A DNA stretch of 64,000 nt, taken from Saccharopolyspora oryzae (lineage in GTDB: Bacteria > Actinomycetota > Actinomycetes > Mycobacteriales > Pseudonocardiaceae). Location: positions 62,001 through 126,000 of the forward strand of contig NZ_JAQGLA010000001.1 of the NCBI RefSeq assembly GCF_027853915.1, given 5' to 3'. The position numbers and the translations under genes are program-made. This document shows positions 26,625-37,335 of this stretch, one piece after another. The notes under the pieces are model-generated. The model saw only the letters and a list, made by a program, of their open reading frames with translations, searched no databases and was not told the DNA's origin. The first letter of the stretch is position 1. Every line of letters starts with the position of its first letter.

Positions 26625-28285
26625 TGTCGTCCGCCGTGGCGGGACTTGCCCAGGTCGGGCTCTTGGTCGTTGCCCTGGCTGCGGTGTACGGGCCTTTCGG
26701 CGCGTACCTGGCCGGGGTCTATTCCAGCGACCGGCATTGGCGCGTCGAGCGGGTGCTGTACCGCCTGGTGGGGGTTGATCCGGACGCCGAGCAGCGCTGG
26801 GGTGCCTATGCGGCCGGTGTTCTCGGGTTCTCGTTCGTTTCGATCGTGCTGCTGTACGTGTTGCAGCGGGTGCAGGCGTGGCTGCCGTGGAACTTCGGGC
26901 GCGGACCGGTGGAACCCGGGATTGCGTTCAACACGGCGGTCAGCTTCGCGACGAACACGAACTGGCAGTCGTACGTGCCCGAAGAGGTGCTCGGCCACAC
27001 GGTGCAGATGGCCGGGTTGACCGTGCAGAACTTCGTCTCCGCAGCGGTGGGGATGGCGGTCGCGGTCGCACTGGTGCGCGGGTTCGCCCGCGCCAATGCC
27101 GACCGGCTGGGCAACGTGTGGGTGGATATCACCCGCGGTGTGATCCGGGTGTTGTTGCCGCTCTCGTTCGCCGCCGCGGTCGTGCTCGTGGCGTTGGGGG
27201 CGGCGATGAGCCTGGCTCCGGGGATCGCGGTGACCGGGCTGGACGGGCAGACCCACGTCATCGCCACCGCGCCGATCGTGAGCCAGGAGGCGATCAAGGA
27301 GTTGGGCACCAACGGCGGCGGCGTGCTCAACGCGAACTCCGCGCACCCGTTCTCCAACCCGAACGGCTGGACGAACCTCTTCGAGACCTTCCTGCTGCTG
27401 GTCGTTCCGGTGAGCTTGACGCGCACGTTCGGGATCATGGTCGGCGACCGGAGGCAAGGGCACGCGATCCTGTCGGTGATGGGCCTGGTCTGGGTCGTGA
27501 TGCTCAGCGTGGCGTGGTGGGCCGAGACGCATCCGAACGGTCCGGCAACGCTGGCCGCGGGGGCCGCGATGGAGGGCAAGGAGACCCGCTTCGGGATTCC
27601 GGCGTCAGTGCTGTGGGCGATCTCCACGACCGGCACCTCCACAGGCGCGGTCAACTCCATGCACGACAGCTTCACCGGTCTCGGCGGCGGGATGGCGCTG
27701 CTGAACATGCTGCTCGGCGAGGTCGCCCCGGGCGGGGTCGGCTCCGGGTTGTACGGGATCCTGGTGCTGGCGGTCATCGCGGTGTTCCTGGCCGGGCTGA
27801 TGGTCGGCCGGACTCCGGAATACCTGGGCAAGAAGCTCGGGAGGCGCGAGGTCACCGCGGCGGCGATCGCGATCTTGGCCATGCCCGCTGTGGTGCTGCT
27901 GGGGACGGGAGCGGCATTGGCCCTGCCCTCCACTGTGGACGCGATGAACAACACCGGGGCGCACGGGCTGTCGGAGGTGCTCTACGCCTACGCCTCGGCG
28001 GGCAACAACAACGGCAGCGCGTTCGCCGGGATCACCGCGACCAACGACTTCTTCCAGTCCACGCTGGGAATCGCGATGCTGCTGGGCCGGTTCGTCCCCA
28101 TCCTGGCCGTGCTGGCACTGGCAGGCTCACTGGCCGCGCAGAAGCGCATTCCGGTCTCCGCGGGGACGTTGCCGACCAGTGGCCCCTTGTTCGTCGGCCT
28201 GCTCACCGGCACCGTCGTCCTGGTCGCCGCCTTGACGTTCCTGCCGGCCTTGGCGCTGGGCCCGATCGCGGAGGCGTTGGCATGA
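26624..28285 (+). CDS. kdpA: K+-transporting ATPase channel subunit KdpA
   Basis: 553 residues, the usual length. Multi-spanning K+-channel-like subunit that selects potassium for the high-affinity Kdp pump. The four selectivity-loop regions are visible, for example [42 protein letters not shown] and [12 protein letters not shown]. Start and stop overlap kdpF and kdpB respectively, giving tight coupling. Confidence 0.96.
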   Translation: MSSAVAGLAQVGLLVVALAAVYGPFGAYLAGVYSSDRHWRVERVLYRLVGVDPDAEQRWGAYAAGVLGFSFVSIVLLYVLQRVQAWLPWNFGRGPVEPGIAFNTAVSFATNTNWQSYVPEEVLGHTVQMAGLTVQNFVSAAVGMAVAVALVRGFARANADRLGNVWVDITRGVIRVLLPLSFAAAVVLVALGAAMSLAPGIAVTGLDGQTHVIATAPIVSQEAIKELGTNGGGVLNANSAHPFSNPNGWTNLFETFLLLVVPVSLTRTFGIMVGDRRQGHAILSVMGLVWVVMLSVAWWAETHPNGPATLAAGAAMEGKETRFGIPASVLWAISTTGTSTGAVNSMHDSFTGLGGGMALLNMLLGEVAPGGVGSGLYGILVLAVIAVFLAGLMVGRTPEYLGKKLGRREVTAAAIAILAMPAVVLLGTGAALALPSTVDAMNNTGAHGLSEVLYAYASAGNNNGSAFAGITATNDFFQSTLGIAMLLGRFVPILAVLALAGSLAAQKRIPVSAGTLPTSGPLFVGLLTGTVVLVAALTFLPALALGPIAEALA

Positions 28286-30396
28286 CCAGCACACTGCAAC
28301 CAGATCGGTATCCGAAGCGGCGCCCGCCGGAGGATTCCCGTCAACTGCACGCCGAACGCACCGGCCGGGTTCCCAGCGGCGCGTTCTCCCCGCGGCAGTT
28401 GTGGGCTTCGCTGCCGGATGCGCTGCGCAAGCTGAACCCGCGCCACCAGGTGGGCAACCCGGTGATGTTCGTGGTCTGGGTCGGCGCGGTGCTGGTGACG
28501 GTGCTGACCGCGGTCGCCCCCAGCACGTTCAGCATCGCGGTCGCGGTGTGGCTGTGGTTCACGGTGCTGTTCGCCAACCTCGCCGAGGCGGTCGCCGAAG
28601 GCCGCGGCAAGGCCCAGGCCGAGCACCTCCGCAAGATGAAGCAGGAGACCACCGCTCGCCGGCTGCGGCCCGACGGCGGCGAACAACGGGTTCCCGGTGT
28701 CGACCTGCGGATCGGCGACCGGGTCGTGGTCGAAGCAGGTGAGCTCATCCCCGGTGACGGGGAGATCACCGAGGGCATCGCCACCGTGGACGAATCGGCG
28801 ATCACCGGTGAATCCGCCCCGGTGATCCGGGAATCAGGCGGGGACTTCTCCTCGGTGACCGGCGGCACCACGGTGCTCTCGGACCGGATCGTCGTGGAGA
28901 TCACCGCCAAACCCGGTGAGTCCTTCGTGGATCGCATGATCAGGTTGGTGGAGGGAGCGCAGCGGCAGAAGACGCCGAACGAGATCGCCCTGACGATCCT
29001 GCTGTCCACGCTGACGATCATCTTCCTGCTCGCCGTGGTGGCGTTGCAGCCGATGGCCGGGTACTCGGGCTCGCTGCAGTCGGTGATCGTGCTGACCGCC
29101 CTGCTGGTGTGCCTGATCCCGACGACGATCGGCGCGCTGCTGTCGGCGATCGGCATCGCGGGCATGGACCGGTTGGTGCAGCGCAACGTGCTGGCCAAGT
29201 CCGGCCGCGCGGTGGAGGCGGCAGGTGACGTGGACACGTTGCTGCTGGACAAGACCGGCACCATCACCTACGGCAACCGCCAGGCCACCGAACTCATCCC
29301 GCTGGTCGACTCCGGTGTGCAGTCGCTGGCGGTGACGGCTCGGTTGTCCAGCCTGGCCGATGAGACGCCCGAGGGCCGCAGCATCGTCGCGCTGTGCGCC
29401 GAGAAGTACGGCCTGACCGCGGAAACCACGCCGTCGGAGCAGGCCGGTGAGTTCGTGCCGTTCACCGCTCAGACCCGGATGAGCGGCATCGACCTCGACG
29501 GGCGGCAGGTCCGCAAGGGAGCGGCCAGCGCGGTGGCGACGTGGGTGGCCGAGCACGGCGGCAGCGTTCCCGACGCGGTCGGCGAGATCGTCGACCAGAT
29601 CGCCCAAGACGGGGGCACCCCGCTGGTCTGCGCGGAGCTGACCGACGGCCGGGCCCGGGTGCACGGGGTGATCCGGCTCTCCGATGTGGTCAAACCGCTG
29701 ATGGCGGAGCGCTTCGCCGCACTGCGGGCGATGGGGATCCGCACGGTCATGATCACCGGGGACAACCCGCTCACCGCGCGGGCCATCGCCGGCGAGGCCG
29801 GGGTCGACGATTACCTGGCGGAGGCCAAGCCCGAGGACAAGATGGACCTCATCCGCCGCGAGCAGGAAGGCGGGCGACTGGTGGCCATGACGGGTGACGG
29901 CACCAACGACGCGCCCGCCCTGGCCCAGGCCGACGTGGGGGTCACGATGAACTCCGGGACCACGGCGGCCAAGGAAGCCGGCAACATGGTCGACCTCGAC
30001 TCCGACCCCACGAAGCTGATCGAGGTCGTCGAGATCGGCAAGCAACTGCTCATCACCCGGGGTGCGCTGACCACCTTCAGCATCGCCAACGACCTGGCGA
30101 AGTACTTCGCCATCCTGCCCGCGATGTTCGTCGCGATATACCCGCAGCTGGACGCGCTGAACGTCATGCGGCTGGCCACGCCGACCTCGGCGATCCTGGC
30201 CGCGGTGATCTTCAACGCGCTGATCATCGTCGGCCTGATCCCGCTGGCCCTGCGGGGCGTGCGCTACCGCCCCGCCAGCGCCAGCGCGCTGCTGCGGCGC
30301 AACCTGCTCATCTACGGCCTCGGCGGCATCATCACCCCGTTCCTCGGCATCTGGGTGATCGACCTGCTCATCCGCCTCGTCCCAGGAATCGGGTGA
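28282..30396 (+). CDS. kdpB: K+-transporting P-type ATPase subunit KdpB
   Basis: 704 residues. P-type ATPase that powers KdpA. The phosphorylated Asp is residue 323 in [16 protein letters not shown] (ITGES) of the actuator domain and [10 protein letters not shown] of the hinge are intact. Membrane helices lie at about 60-105, 235-300 and 600-695. The ATG at 28282 overlaps the kdpA stop (ATGA). The N-terminal extension of about 50 residues is typical for actinobacterial KdpB. Confidence 0.96.
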   Translation: MTSTLQPDRYPKRRPPEDSRQLHAERTGRVPSGAFSPRQLWASLPDALRKLNPRHQVGNPVMFVVWVGAVLVTVLTAVAPSTFSIAVAVWLWFTVLFANLAEAVAEGRGKAQAEHLRKMKQETTARRLRPDGGEQRVPGVDLRIGDRVVVEAGELIPGDGEITEGIATVDESAITGESAPVIRESGGDFSSVTGGTTVLSDRIVVEITAKPGESFVDRMIRLVEGAQRQKTPNEIALTILLSTLTIIFLLAVVALQPMAGYSGSLQSVIVLTALLVCLIPTTIGALLSAIGIAGMDRLVQRNVLAKSGRAVEAAGDVDTLLLDKTGTITYGNRQATELIPLVDSGVQSLAVTARLSSLADETPEGRSIVALCAEKYGLTAETTPSEQAGEFVPFTAQTRMSGIDLDGRQVRKGAASAVATWVAEHGGSVPDAVGEIVDQIAQDGGTPLVCAELTDGRARVHGVIRLSDVVKPLMAERFAALRAMGIRTVMITGDNPLTARAIAGEAGVDDYLAEAKPEDKMDLIRREQEGGRLVAMTGDGTNDAPALAQADVGVTMNSGTTAAKEAGNMVDLDSDPTKLIEVVEIGKQLLITRGALTTFSIANDLAKYFAILPAMFVAIYPQLDALNVMRLATPTSAILAAVIFNALIIVGLIPLALRGVRYRPASASALLRRNLLIYGLGGIITPFLGIWVIDLLIRLVPGIG

Positions 30397-30399
30397 ACC

Positions 30400-31029
30400 A
30401 TGCGCTCCACGCTCGCGCGGCAGACGTCGGCCGGCCTGCGGTTGCTGCTGGCGATGACCGTCCTCACCGGCATCCTGTACCCGCTGGCCGTCTGGGGCGT
30501 GACCCGGCTGCCCGGCCTGGTCGGCAACGCCGAAGGCTCGATCATCACCCACCACGGCAGCCCGGTCGGCTCGGAACTGATCGGCATCGACCTGGTCGAC
30601 CCGCGGGCACGAGCCGACCCCGCGCTCGATCGGTACTTCCACACCCGGCCCTCGGCCTCCGCCAAGACCCCGCTCGGGCCGGGCGATCCCGCGACCACCG
30701 GAGGCTCGAACCTCGCCGCGGACAGCCGCGCACTGCTCGCCGCGGTCCAGGAACGCAAGCAGGCCATCGCGCTGCGCGAGGCAGTGGCACCGCAGCAGGT
30801 GCCCGCCGACGCGGTCACCGCCTCGGCCAGCGGCGTCGACCCGCAGATCAGCCCCGACTACGCCCACCTGCAGGTACCTCGCGTGGCCCGCAACAACGGC
30901 CTGCCCGAACAGCAGGTGCGCGCGATCGTCGACGCCCGCACCCGCGGCCGCGATGGCGGGTTCCTCGGTGACCTCGCCGTCAACGTGCTTCAGCTCAACC
31001 TCGCGGTGGCCGAGGCCGCGCACAGCTGA
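30400..31029 (+). CDS. kdpC: K+-transporting ATPase subunit KdpC
   Basis: 209 residues with one N-terminal membrane helix (about 10-32) and an extracytoplasmic domain. The family segments SELIGIDLVDPRA and RPSAS are present, as is VTASASGVDPQISPDYA. KdpC links KdpA to KdpB and raises ATP affinity. It starts three bases after the kdpB stop. Confidence 0.95.
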   Translation: MRSTLARQTSAGLRLLLAMTVLTGILYPLAVWGVTRLPGLVGNAEGSIITHHGSPVGSELIGIDLVDPRARADPALDRYFHTRPSASAKTPLGPGDPATTGGSNLAADSRALLAAVQERKQAIALREAVAPQQVPADAVTASASGVDPQISPDYAHLQVPRVARNNGLPEQQVRAIVDARTRGRDGGFLGDLAVNVLQLNLAVAEAAHS

Positions 31030-31080
31030 CCCGAACGCGCATCTGTGGGACCGGGGCGAGCACCGTAGGACACTGGAACC

Positions 31081-33612
31081 ATGACCGGCACGACTCCCCG
31101 CAACCGGGGGGAGCTGCGCATCTACTTCGGCTCGGCTCCCGGCGTGGGCAAGACCTACGCCATGCTCGGCGAAGCCCACCGCAGGCTCTCGCGCGGCACC
31201 GATGTGGTCGTCGGCTACGTCGAGACCCACGGCCGCGCCAAGATCGCCGAACAGCTCGAAGGGCTGGAGACCGTCCCCCGCAAAACGCTGCACCACCGGG
31301 ACGTGGCGCTCACCGAGATGGACCTCGACGCCGTGCTGGCCCGCCAACCCGAAGTCGCGCTGGTCGACGAACTCGCCCACACCAACGTGCCCGGCTCCCG
31401 CAACGCCAAGCGCTGGCAGGACGTCGAGGAACTCCTCGACGCCGGGATCACGGTGCTGTCCACGGTCAACGTCCAGCACCTGGAAAGCCTCAACGACGCC
31501 GTCGAACGCATCACCGGCATCCGCCAGCGCGAGACCGTCCCGGACGAAGTGGTCCGCCGCGCCGAGCAGATCGAACTGGTCGACATCACCCCCGAAGCCC
31601 TGCGGCGGCGCATGGCGCACGGCAACATCTACCCAGCCAACAAGATCGACGCCGCCCTGAGCAACTACTTCCGGCCCGGCAACCTCACCGCGCTGCGCGA
31701 ACTCGCGCTGCTGTGGGTGGCCGATCAAGTCGACGTCGCCCTGCAGCGCTACCGCGAGCAGAAGCACATCAGCGACACCTGGGAAGCCCGCGAGCGGGTG
31801 GTCGCGGCCATCACCGGCGGCCCCGAGAGCGACACGCTCATCCGGCGCGCCCGGCGGATCGCCGCCCGCGCCGGCGCCGACCTGCTCGTGCTGCACGTGC
31901 TGCGCAGCGACGGCCTCGCCGGCACCTCCCCCGGCAGCCTCGCCCGCCTGCGGGAACTGGCCGACAGCGTCGGCGCGACCTTCCACACCGTGGTCGGCGA
32001 CGACGTGCCCGAAACCCTCCTGGACTTCGCCCGCAGCGTGGACGCCACCCAGCTCGTGCTGGGCACCTCGCGCCGCCCCCGCTGGGCCAGGACGTTCGAC
32101 GAGGGCATCGGCGCCACCACGGTGCAGAAGTCCGGCACCATCGACGTGCACATGGTCACCCACCCCGAAGCCCGGCGCGGACTGCGCTTCCCCCGCGCAC
32201 CCCGCAACCCGCTCTCGCGCACCCGGCAAAGCTGGGGTTGGGTGCTGGCCCTGCTCGCCCCGGCGATCGTCACCGCGACGACGCTCTGGCTGGAAGCCCG
32301 GATGTCACTGGTCAACGCCTCGCTCGGCTACTTCCTGGCGACCGTGCTCGTCGCCCTCGTCGGCGGCATCGCACCCGCGGTGACCACCGCGCTGCTCGGC
32401 GGCGGACTGCTCAACTTCTTCCTGACCGAACCCCGCTACACGTTGGCCATCGCCGACCCGCAGAACGTCGCCACCGTCACCATCATGGTCCTGGTCGGAC
32501 TCCTGGTGGCCGTCGTGGTCGACCGCGCGGCGCGCCTGGCCGAGAAGGCCGCGCGGGCGCGCACCGAAGCCGCCCTGCTCGCCTCCTACTCACGCACCGT
32601 GCTCACCCACCCCGAACCGCTGCAACGCCTGCTGGAGAAGGTCGTGGAGAACTTCGGCCAATCCTCGGCGGCCCTCGTGGAACGGCGAAACGGCCAGTGG
32701 CACCTCGCCGCCTCGACCGGCCTCAACCCCTGCACCAACCCCGCAGCGGCCGACGTCGACATCGAGATCAACCCCGACGTGCACCTCGTGCTGCGCGGAC
32801 GCGCCAGCAGCGGCAGCTTCGACCCGGCGGACCGGATCGTGCTGGAAGGTGCTGCCGGCCAGGCCTTGGTGGCCCTGCGCCAGCAGCGCACTGCCCAGGA
32901 AGCCGTCGAAACCCAGCGCGAGGCCGACGCCGCCCGGCTGCGCACCGCCCTGCTCTCCGCCGTCGGCCACGACTTGCGCACCCCGCTGGCATCGATGAAG
33001 GCCACCGTCAGCACCCTGCTGTCCCCGGATGTCGAACTCGCCGAGTCCGACTCCCACGAACTGCTGGTCGGCCTCTCCGAGTCCCTCAACCAACTCACCA
33101 AGCTGGTCGGCAACCTGCTGGACTCCTCCCGGCTGGCCACCGGCGCCGTCACCCCCCAGCTGCAGCCCGTGACCTACGACGAGGTCGTCGCGCAAGGCCT
33201 GGCGCAGCTGGACAAGAAGGGCATCGTCACCACCGACATCGACGAGCAGCTCCCCGCCGTGCTCGCCGACCCCGGGCTGCTCGAACGCGTGGTGGCCAAC
33301 GTGCTGAACAACGCGCTCACCCACGGTCGGCACCCCGGTCAGGACCCCGACGTGCTCGTCCAGGCCAGCGAATACGCCGGACGCGTCGAACTCCGCATCA
33401 TCGACCACGGCCCCGGCCTGCCCAAGCACGCCGCAGACATCCTCTTCGCGCCCTTCCAACGACTCGACGACCGCAACCACACCGGCATCGGACTCGGCCT
33501 CAACGTGGCCAAAGGCTTCACCGAAGCCATGAACGGGGAGATCCGCGCCGAGGACACCCCGGGCGGCGGACTCACCATCGTGATCTCACTCCCCGCCGCG
33601 CCGCACCCCTGA
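31081..33612 (+). CDS. kdpD: sensor histidine kinase KdpD
   Basis: 843 residues, complete. The N-terminal KdpD domain has a Walker A (GSAPGVGKT) and VDELAHTN; a universal-stress-type domain lies at about 245-365, four membrane helices at about 385-490, a GAF-like region at about 510-615. HisKA follows with the phospho-acceptor His630 (VGHDLRTPL), then the ATPase with NVLNNALTHG and GIGLGLNVAKGF. It senses potassium/turgor stress and normally phosphorylates KdpE. No kdpE follows: the next gene is on the opposite strand. Confidence 0.95.
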   Translation: MTGTTPRNRGELRIYFGSAPGVGKTYAMLGEAHRRLSRGTDVVVGYVETHGRAKIAEQLEGLETVPRKTLHHRDVALTEMDLDAVLARQPEVALVDELAHTNVPGSRNAKRWQDVEELLDAGITVLSTVNVQHLESLNDAVERITGIRQRETVPDEVVRRAEQIELVDITPEALRRRMAHGNIYPANKIDAALSNYFRPGNLTALRELALLWVADQVDVALQRYREQKHISDTWEARERVVAAITGGPESDTLIRRARRIAARAGADLLVLHVLRSDGLAGTSPGSLARLRELADSVGATFHTVVGDDVPETLLDFARSVDATQLVLGTSRRPRWARTFDEGIGATTVQKSGTIDVHMVTHPEARRGLRFPRAPRNPLSRTRQSWGWVLALLAPAIVTATTLWLEARMSLVNASLGYFLATVLVALVGGIAPAVTTALLGGGLLNFFLTEPRYTLAIADPQNVATVTIMVLVGLLVAVVVDRAARLAEKAARARTEAALLASYSRTVLTHPEPLQRLLEKVVENFGQSSAALVERRNGQWHLAASTGLNPCTNPAAADVDIEINPDVHLVLRGRASSGSFDPADRIVLEGAAGQALVALRQQRTAQEAVETQREADAARLRTALLSAVGHDLRTPLASMKATVSTLLSPDVELAESDSHELLVGLSESLNQLTKLVGNLLDSSRLATGAVTPQLQPVTYDEVVAQGLAQLDKKGIVTTDIDEQLPAVLADPGLLERVVANVLNNALTHGRHPGQDPDVLVQASEYAGRVELRIIDHGPGLPKHAADILFAPFQRLDDRNHTGIGLGLNVAKGFTEAMNGEIRAEDTPGGGLTIVISLPAAPHP

Positions 33613-33675
33613 CCGTCGACGACCTCCACGAACCGCGCACCGCCCTCCTCTCGCGAACCCGACCAGGCATGATGT

Positions 33676-35226
33676 TCACCTCAGCTCGCGTTTGAGGATC
33701 TTCCCGGTAGCGGTCATCGGGAGCGCGTTGACGAACTCGACAGCGCGCGGGTACTTGTAACCCGCGAGTCGCTCCTTGGCCCAGGCGATGATCTCCTCTT
33801 CCGTCGTCCGCGCCGTCTTCTCCAGGACCACGTACGCCTTGACCTCCTCGCCGTGGCTTTCGTCCGGAATCCCGACGACCGCCGCCAGCGAGACGGCGTC
33901 GTGCCCCATCAGCACCTCTTCCACTTCGCGCGGGTAGACGTTGAACCCACCTCGGACGATCATGTCCTTGGTGCGGTCGACGATGTAGTAGAAGCCGTCG
34001 TCGTCCCTGCGAGCGAGATCACCAGTGCGGAACCACCCGTTGCGCATGACTTCGGCGGTCGCCGCCGGCCGGTCGAGGTAGCCCTTCATGACGTTGTGGC
34101 CGCGGATGGCGATCTCCCCGACCCTGTCGGCTCCGGCGACCGGGTTCCAGTGCTCGTCGACCAGCTCGACCTCAACACCCCACACCGGCACGCCGATCGA
34201 TCCCGGGCGCGGAGGATGGCCCGCGGGGCTGAACACGGCCAGCGGCGAGGTTTCGGACAGACCGTAGCCTTCGCGGATCTGCACGCCGAAGCGCTGCTCG
34301 AACTGCTCGTGGATGTCCACCGGCAGGGCCGCACCACCGGAGATGGCCAGTCGCAGATTTCGCGCGATCCGTCCGACTTCCACGCCGTCGTCCAGCGCGC
34401 CGAGCAAGGCCCAGTACATGGTCGGGACACCGGCGAACACCGTGACCTCTTCACGCCCCAGCAATCCCAGTGCCGCACCCGCTTCGAATCGCGGCAGCAG
34501 GACCAGGGTCGCACCGACCGAGAATCCCGCGTTCATGTTGATGCTCTGCCCGAAGGAGTGGAACAGGGGCAGGACGACCAGATGGGTGTCGCGCTGCGCG
34601 GGAGTGCTTCCGAAGAGCTGATTTGCCGTCAGCGCGTTCAGCACCATGTTGGCGTGGGTGAGTTCGGCGCCCTTCGTTTTTCCCGTGGTGCCGCTGGTGT
34701 AGAGGATCACCGCCGTGTCGGTGGCCTCGCGCACGACCGGCTCGAACTCCGCCGACTGGTTCGCGAGGGCACGGGTCAGGGTCTCCGCGTTCTCGATCGA
34801 GGAGATCTCGGCCGGTTCCGGGGTGATGACGAACAAGTCGCGGCAGCTCGCTGTCCGGGCGAAAGCTGCGGACCCATGCCGTCCCGTCTGCAGGACCGGG
34901 GTCCCTTCGAACGCGAAGTAGGCCCGTGCACCTGAATCGGCCAGGTGGTAGGCGATTTCCCGTTCCTTGAGCAGCACGTTGAGCGGTACTACGACTGCCC
35001 CGGCCTTGAGGATGCCGTAGTACACGGCGGCGAACTCCGGCAGGTTCGGGCAGCTGATGGCGACCCTGTCGCCGGGCTCGATTCCGCGTGACACCAACAA
35101 GTTGGCGATCTGGTCGGCCTGCGCACCGAGCTCCGCGTAGCTGAGCCTGCGGTCACCGCAAACCACAGCATCCCGCTCCGGGAAGCTGCGAACCGAGTCG
35201 TCGAGGAGCATTGCCAGGTTCAGCAC
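33676..35226 (-). CDS. acyl-CoA ligase (AMP-binding)
   Basis: 516 residues. ATP-dependent carboxylic-acid:CoA ligase. AMP-binding P-loop YTSGTTGKTKG, then GYGLSETSP, the YIVDRTKDMIVRGG hinge and the catalytic Lys in MTATGKILKREL at the C-terminus are all present. GTG start with AGGAG upstream. It is the last gene of the minus-strand run that begins at the MFS gene; the neighbouring BKACE and dioxygenase genes suggest it activates an acid produced by that pathway. Chain length specificity is unknown. Confidence 0.92.
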   Translation of the reverse strand: MLNLAMLLDDSVRSFPERDAVVCGDRRLSYAELGAQADQIANLLVSRGIEPGDRVAISCPNLPEFAAVYYGILKAGAVVVPLNVLLKEREIAYHLADSGARAYFAFEGTPVLQTGRHGSAAFARTASCRDLFVITPEPAEISSIENAETLTRALANQSAEFEPVVREATDTAVILYTSGTTGKTKGAELTHANMVLNALTANQLFGSTPAQRDTHLVVLPLFHSFGQSINMNAGFSVGATLVLLPRFEAGAALGLLGREEVTVFAGVPTMYWALLGALDDGVEVGRIARNLRLAISGGAALPVDIHEQFEQRFGVQIREGYGLSETSPLAVFSPAGHPPRPGSIGVPVWGVEVELVDEHWNPVAGADRVGEIAIRGHNVMKGYLDRPAATAEVMRNGWFRTGDLARRDDDGFYYIVDRTKDMIVRGGFNVYPREVEEVLMGHDAVSLAAVVGIPDESHGEEVKAYVVLEKTARTTEEEIIAWAKERLAGYKYPRAVEFVNALPMTATGKILKRELR

Positions 35227-35266
35227 GACTCACTCCTGGAACGTTGATCTGGAGTTGCCACTGGGG

Positions 35267-35845
35267 TCACGAGCGGCCTTCCTCGCGGTCGAGGTCATCG
35301 ATGAGTTCTTCGGCTCGTGGCCATGGTCCGTAGCCCGCGGCTGGGTTCAGGTGTCCGGCGGCCCCGATGTCGACCAGCCTGCTGCCCCAGTCCCGAGCCA
35401 TCTCGGCGACTCGGTAGAAGCGCGCAAGGGGGTCGTTGGTGCTCGCCGCGACGATGCTGGGGAACGGGAGAGCTTGTCGGGGTGTGGGGAGCCAGCCGTT
35501 GCGGCGCAGGTCGTCGGGTGTCGGATATCCGTCGGGCAGCGGCGATTCGAAGTCCGGTGGAGTTGCCAGGAGCGCGGCGCGGACCTCGCGGGAATGCCGC
35601 TGCGCCCAGTGCGCTGTGATCATCACACCGGCGCTGTGGGCGACCAGGATGACGGGGCCGTCGATGTCGGCCAGGACACCGTCGAGTGCCGCCACTCGAG
35701 CTTCCCGGCTGAGCTTGTCGTGTTCGAGCGGCGGCACGGTGCGCACCTTCCGCAGCTTCCCGGCCAGGTGGGTCTGCCAGTGATCGGCGACGTGGTCGCG
35801 CAGTCCTGGGACGATCACGACCGTCGCGGTCCCTGCTTCGTTCAC
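35267..35845 (-). CDS. RBBP9/YdeN-type serine hydrolase
   Basis: 192 residues, a compact alpha/beta hydrolase. VPGLRDHVADHWQTH at the N-terminus, the nucleophile in VAHSAG at about residue 70, an Asp in ASTNDPLA and a His in GAAGHLN complete the triad typical of the YdeN/RBBP9 family. Cytosolic. It lies between the MFS and ligase genes with gaps of 25 and 40 bp, so is likely cotranscribed. Substrate unknown. Confidence 0.88.
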   Translation of the reverse strand: MNEAGTATVVIVPGLRDHVADHWQTHLAGKLRKVRTVPPLEHDKLSREARVAALDGVLADIDGPVILVAHSAGVMITAHWAQRHSREVRAALLATPPDFESPLPDGYPTPDDLRRNGWLPTPRQALPFPSIVAASTNDPLARFYRVAEMARDWGSRLVDIGAAGHLNPAAGYGPWPRAEELIDDLDREEGRS

Positions 35846-35870
35846 CTGTGACTCCGATCTTCTGCTCCGG

Positions 35871-37202
35871 TCAGGCCGGAGGCTGGTGGGTGTTCAGTGC
35901 CGCGAGCCGCCGCAAACCTGCCGGGTAGGTGCGCTTCCCGACCAGCAATGCGGTGACCGCTCCGATGTAGACGAGGGGCATCAGCTGCAGTGCCGCCAGC
36001 AGCCCGAGGCCGTCGGCCAGAATCCCGACGACGAAGGGACCCGCGGCCAGGCCGAGCAGGCTGTTGGACAGGGTGAGCGCCCCGAACCCGCTGGCGCGCA
36101 AGGACGAATGGGTGAGGTTGGCGACCATGGCAGTGGCAGGACCGGAAGCACCTGCGGAGAAGAACGCACCGAGCCCGAGCACGACGAGCTGCAGAGAACT
36201 CGCCTGGAGCTGGAATCCGATGGCGAGCAGCAGCGCTGATGCGGCGCTGTAGCTGATCGCGGTGGTCCACTTCCGCTCCGGACGCCGCTTGCTCGCCCGG
36301 TCCGTGATGACGCCGCAGACGATCATCCCGGCACCGATGAGCAGGACCAGGATCGCCGAGACCAGCCCCGCGGTGTCCGGGCTCATGGCGTGGTAGCGGT
36401 TGAGGTAGCTGGGTGTCCAGACCAGCAGAACTGCGGCCACGAACATCTGCAGGCCGCTGCCGAGGTAGACGCAGCACACCGAGGCGTTGGAGAACAGGCT
36501 GGAGAACGGCGCGCGCTGCCCGGCGTTCGCCGCCAGCTCGTCGACAGCGGTCGCCTCGTCCTCGTGCTGGTACCGGTCCAGTCTGCGCTGGGTGACGACC
36601 AGTCGGAACAGGACGATGAGCACCAGACCGATGGCGGCCATGAACGCCAGCGCCCAACGCCAACCGAACTGGACTGCGATGACGCCGCCGAGGGCGACGC
36701 CGATCGTCGAGCCGAACGACCCACCTGCCATGAACGCCCCGCCGAACGTGGCGCGGACGCTCGGTGCGAACACGCTGAGCACCACCGCGATCCCGACGCT
36801 GCCGTAAGCGGCTTCACCCGCTCCGACGAGGAATCGCGCACCGAGCATCTGGTCGTAGTCGCCGGCGATCGCGCACAGCACCGTCGCCAGGCTCCAGATG
36901 GTTGCCATCAGGACCAGGCTCCGGACCCGCCCCCACCGGTCCGCGAGTATCGAGAGGGGGAAGGTGAGCACGGCTACCGTCAGCGCCACCACGCTGGTGA
37001 GCGACGCCAGCTGGGAATCGGACAGCAGCCATTCGGCCTTCAGGAAGGGGAAGACCGCGTTGAGGACCTGCCTGGACATGTAGTCCGACAGCAGCAGCCC
37101 GAAGGTCAGGGCGAACACCGCCCACGGGTAGATCCTCGACCTCGGCACCTCGCGGTCAGGTCTCGTGGGCAGTTCTTCGGCAGGCAGAGCACGTGACTTC
37201 AT
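35871..37202 (-). CDS. MFS transporter
   Basis: About 443 residues with 12 membrane segments; the ADRWGRVRSL loop after segment 2 and the FALTFGLLLSDYMSRQVL first helix resemble the anion:cation symporter type (glucarate, phthalate and hexuronate carriers). GAGGAGTG before ATG 37202 sets the start; the open frame continues upstream without a real gene. It follows the terminator hairpin after the BKACE gene, so it begins a second transcription unit with the hydrolase and ligase. Substrate likely an organic anion. Confidence 0.88.
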   Translation of the reverse strand: MKSRALPAEELPTRPDREVPRSRIYPWAVFALTFGLLLSDYMSRQVLNAVFPFLKAEWLLSDSQLASLTSVVALTVAVLTFPLSILADRWGRVRSLVLMATIWSLATVLCAIAGDYDQMLGARFLVGAGEAAYGSVGIAVVLSVFAPSVRATFGGAFMAGGSFGSTIGVALGGVIAVQFGWRWALAFMAAIGLVLIVLFRLVVTQRRLDRYQHEDEATAVDELAANAGQRAPFSSLFSNASVCCVYLGSGLQMFVAAVLLVWTPSYLNRYHAMSPDTAGLVSAILVLLIGAGMIVCGVITDRASKRRPERKWTTAISYSAASALLLAIGFQLQASSLQLVVLGLGAFFSAGASGPATAMVANLTHSSLRASGFGALTLSNSLLGLAAGPFVVGILADGLGLLAALQLMPLVYIGAVTALLVGKRTYPAGLRRLAALNTHQPPA

Positions 37203-37266
37203 CGTCACTCCTCGACTCGCAGTTCCGTCCGATGTGGAGCTCGTCCCCCTGGTGAAGATCCAGGAC

Positions 37267-37300
37267 CGGGGCGCGGATCCCGGTGGGGTTCCGCGCCCCG
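37267..37300 (-). terminator. terminator hairpin after the BKACE gene
   Basis: An 11-bp perfect stem (CGGGGCGCGGA with its complement) and a 12-base loop lie between the BKACE stop and the MFS start. It divides the long minus-strand gene run into two units. Confidence 0.75.
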
Positions 37301-37335
37301 ATCTCTCCCCTGGCGCCCGGTGGGTGTCCCGGCGC

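Noticed and set aside
28834-32229. 1131-codon minus-strand open frame
   Set aside because: Antisense to kdpB, kdpC and kdpD.
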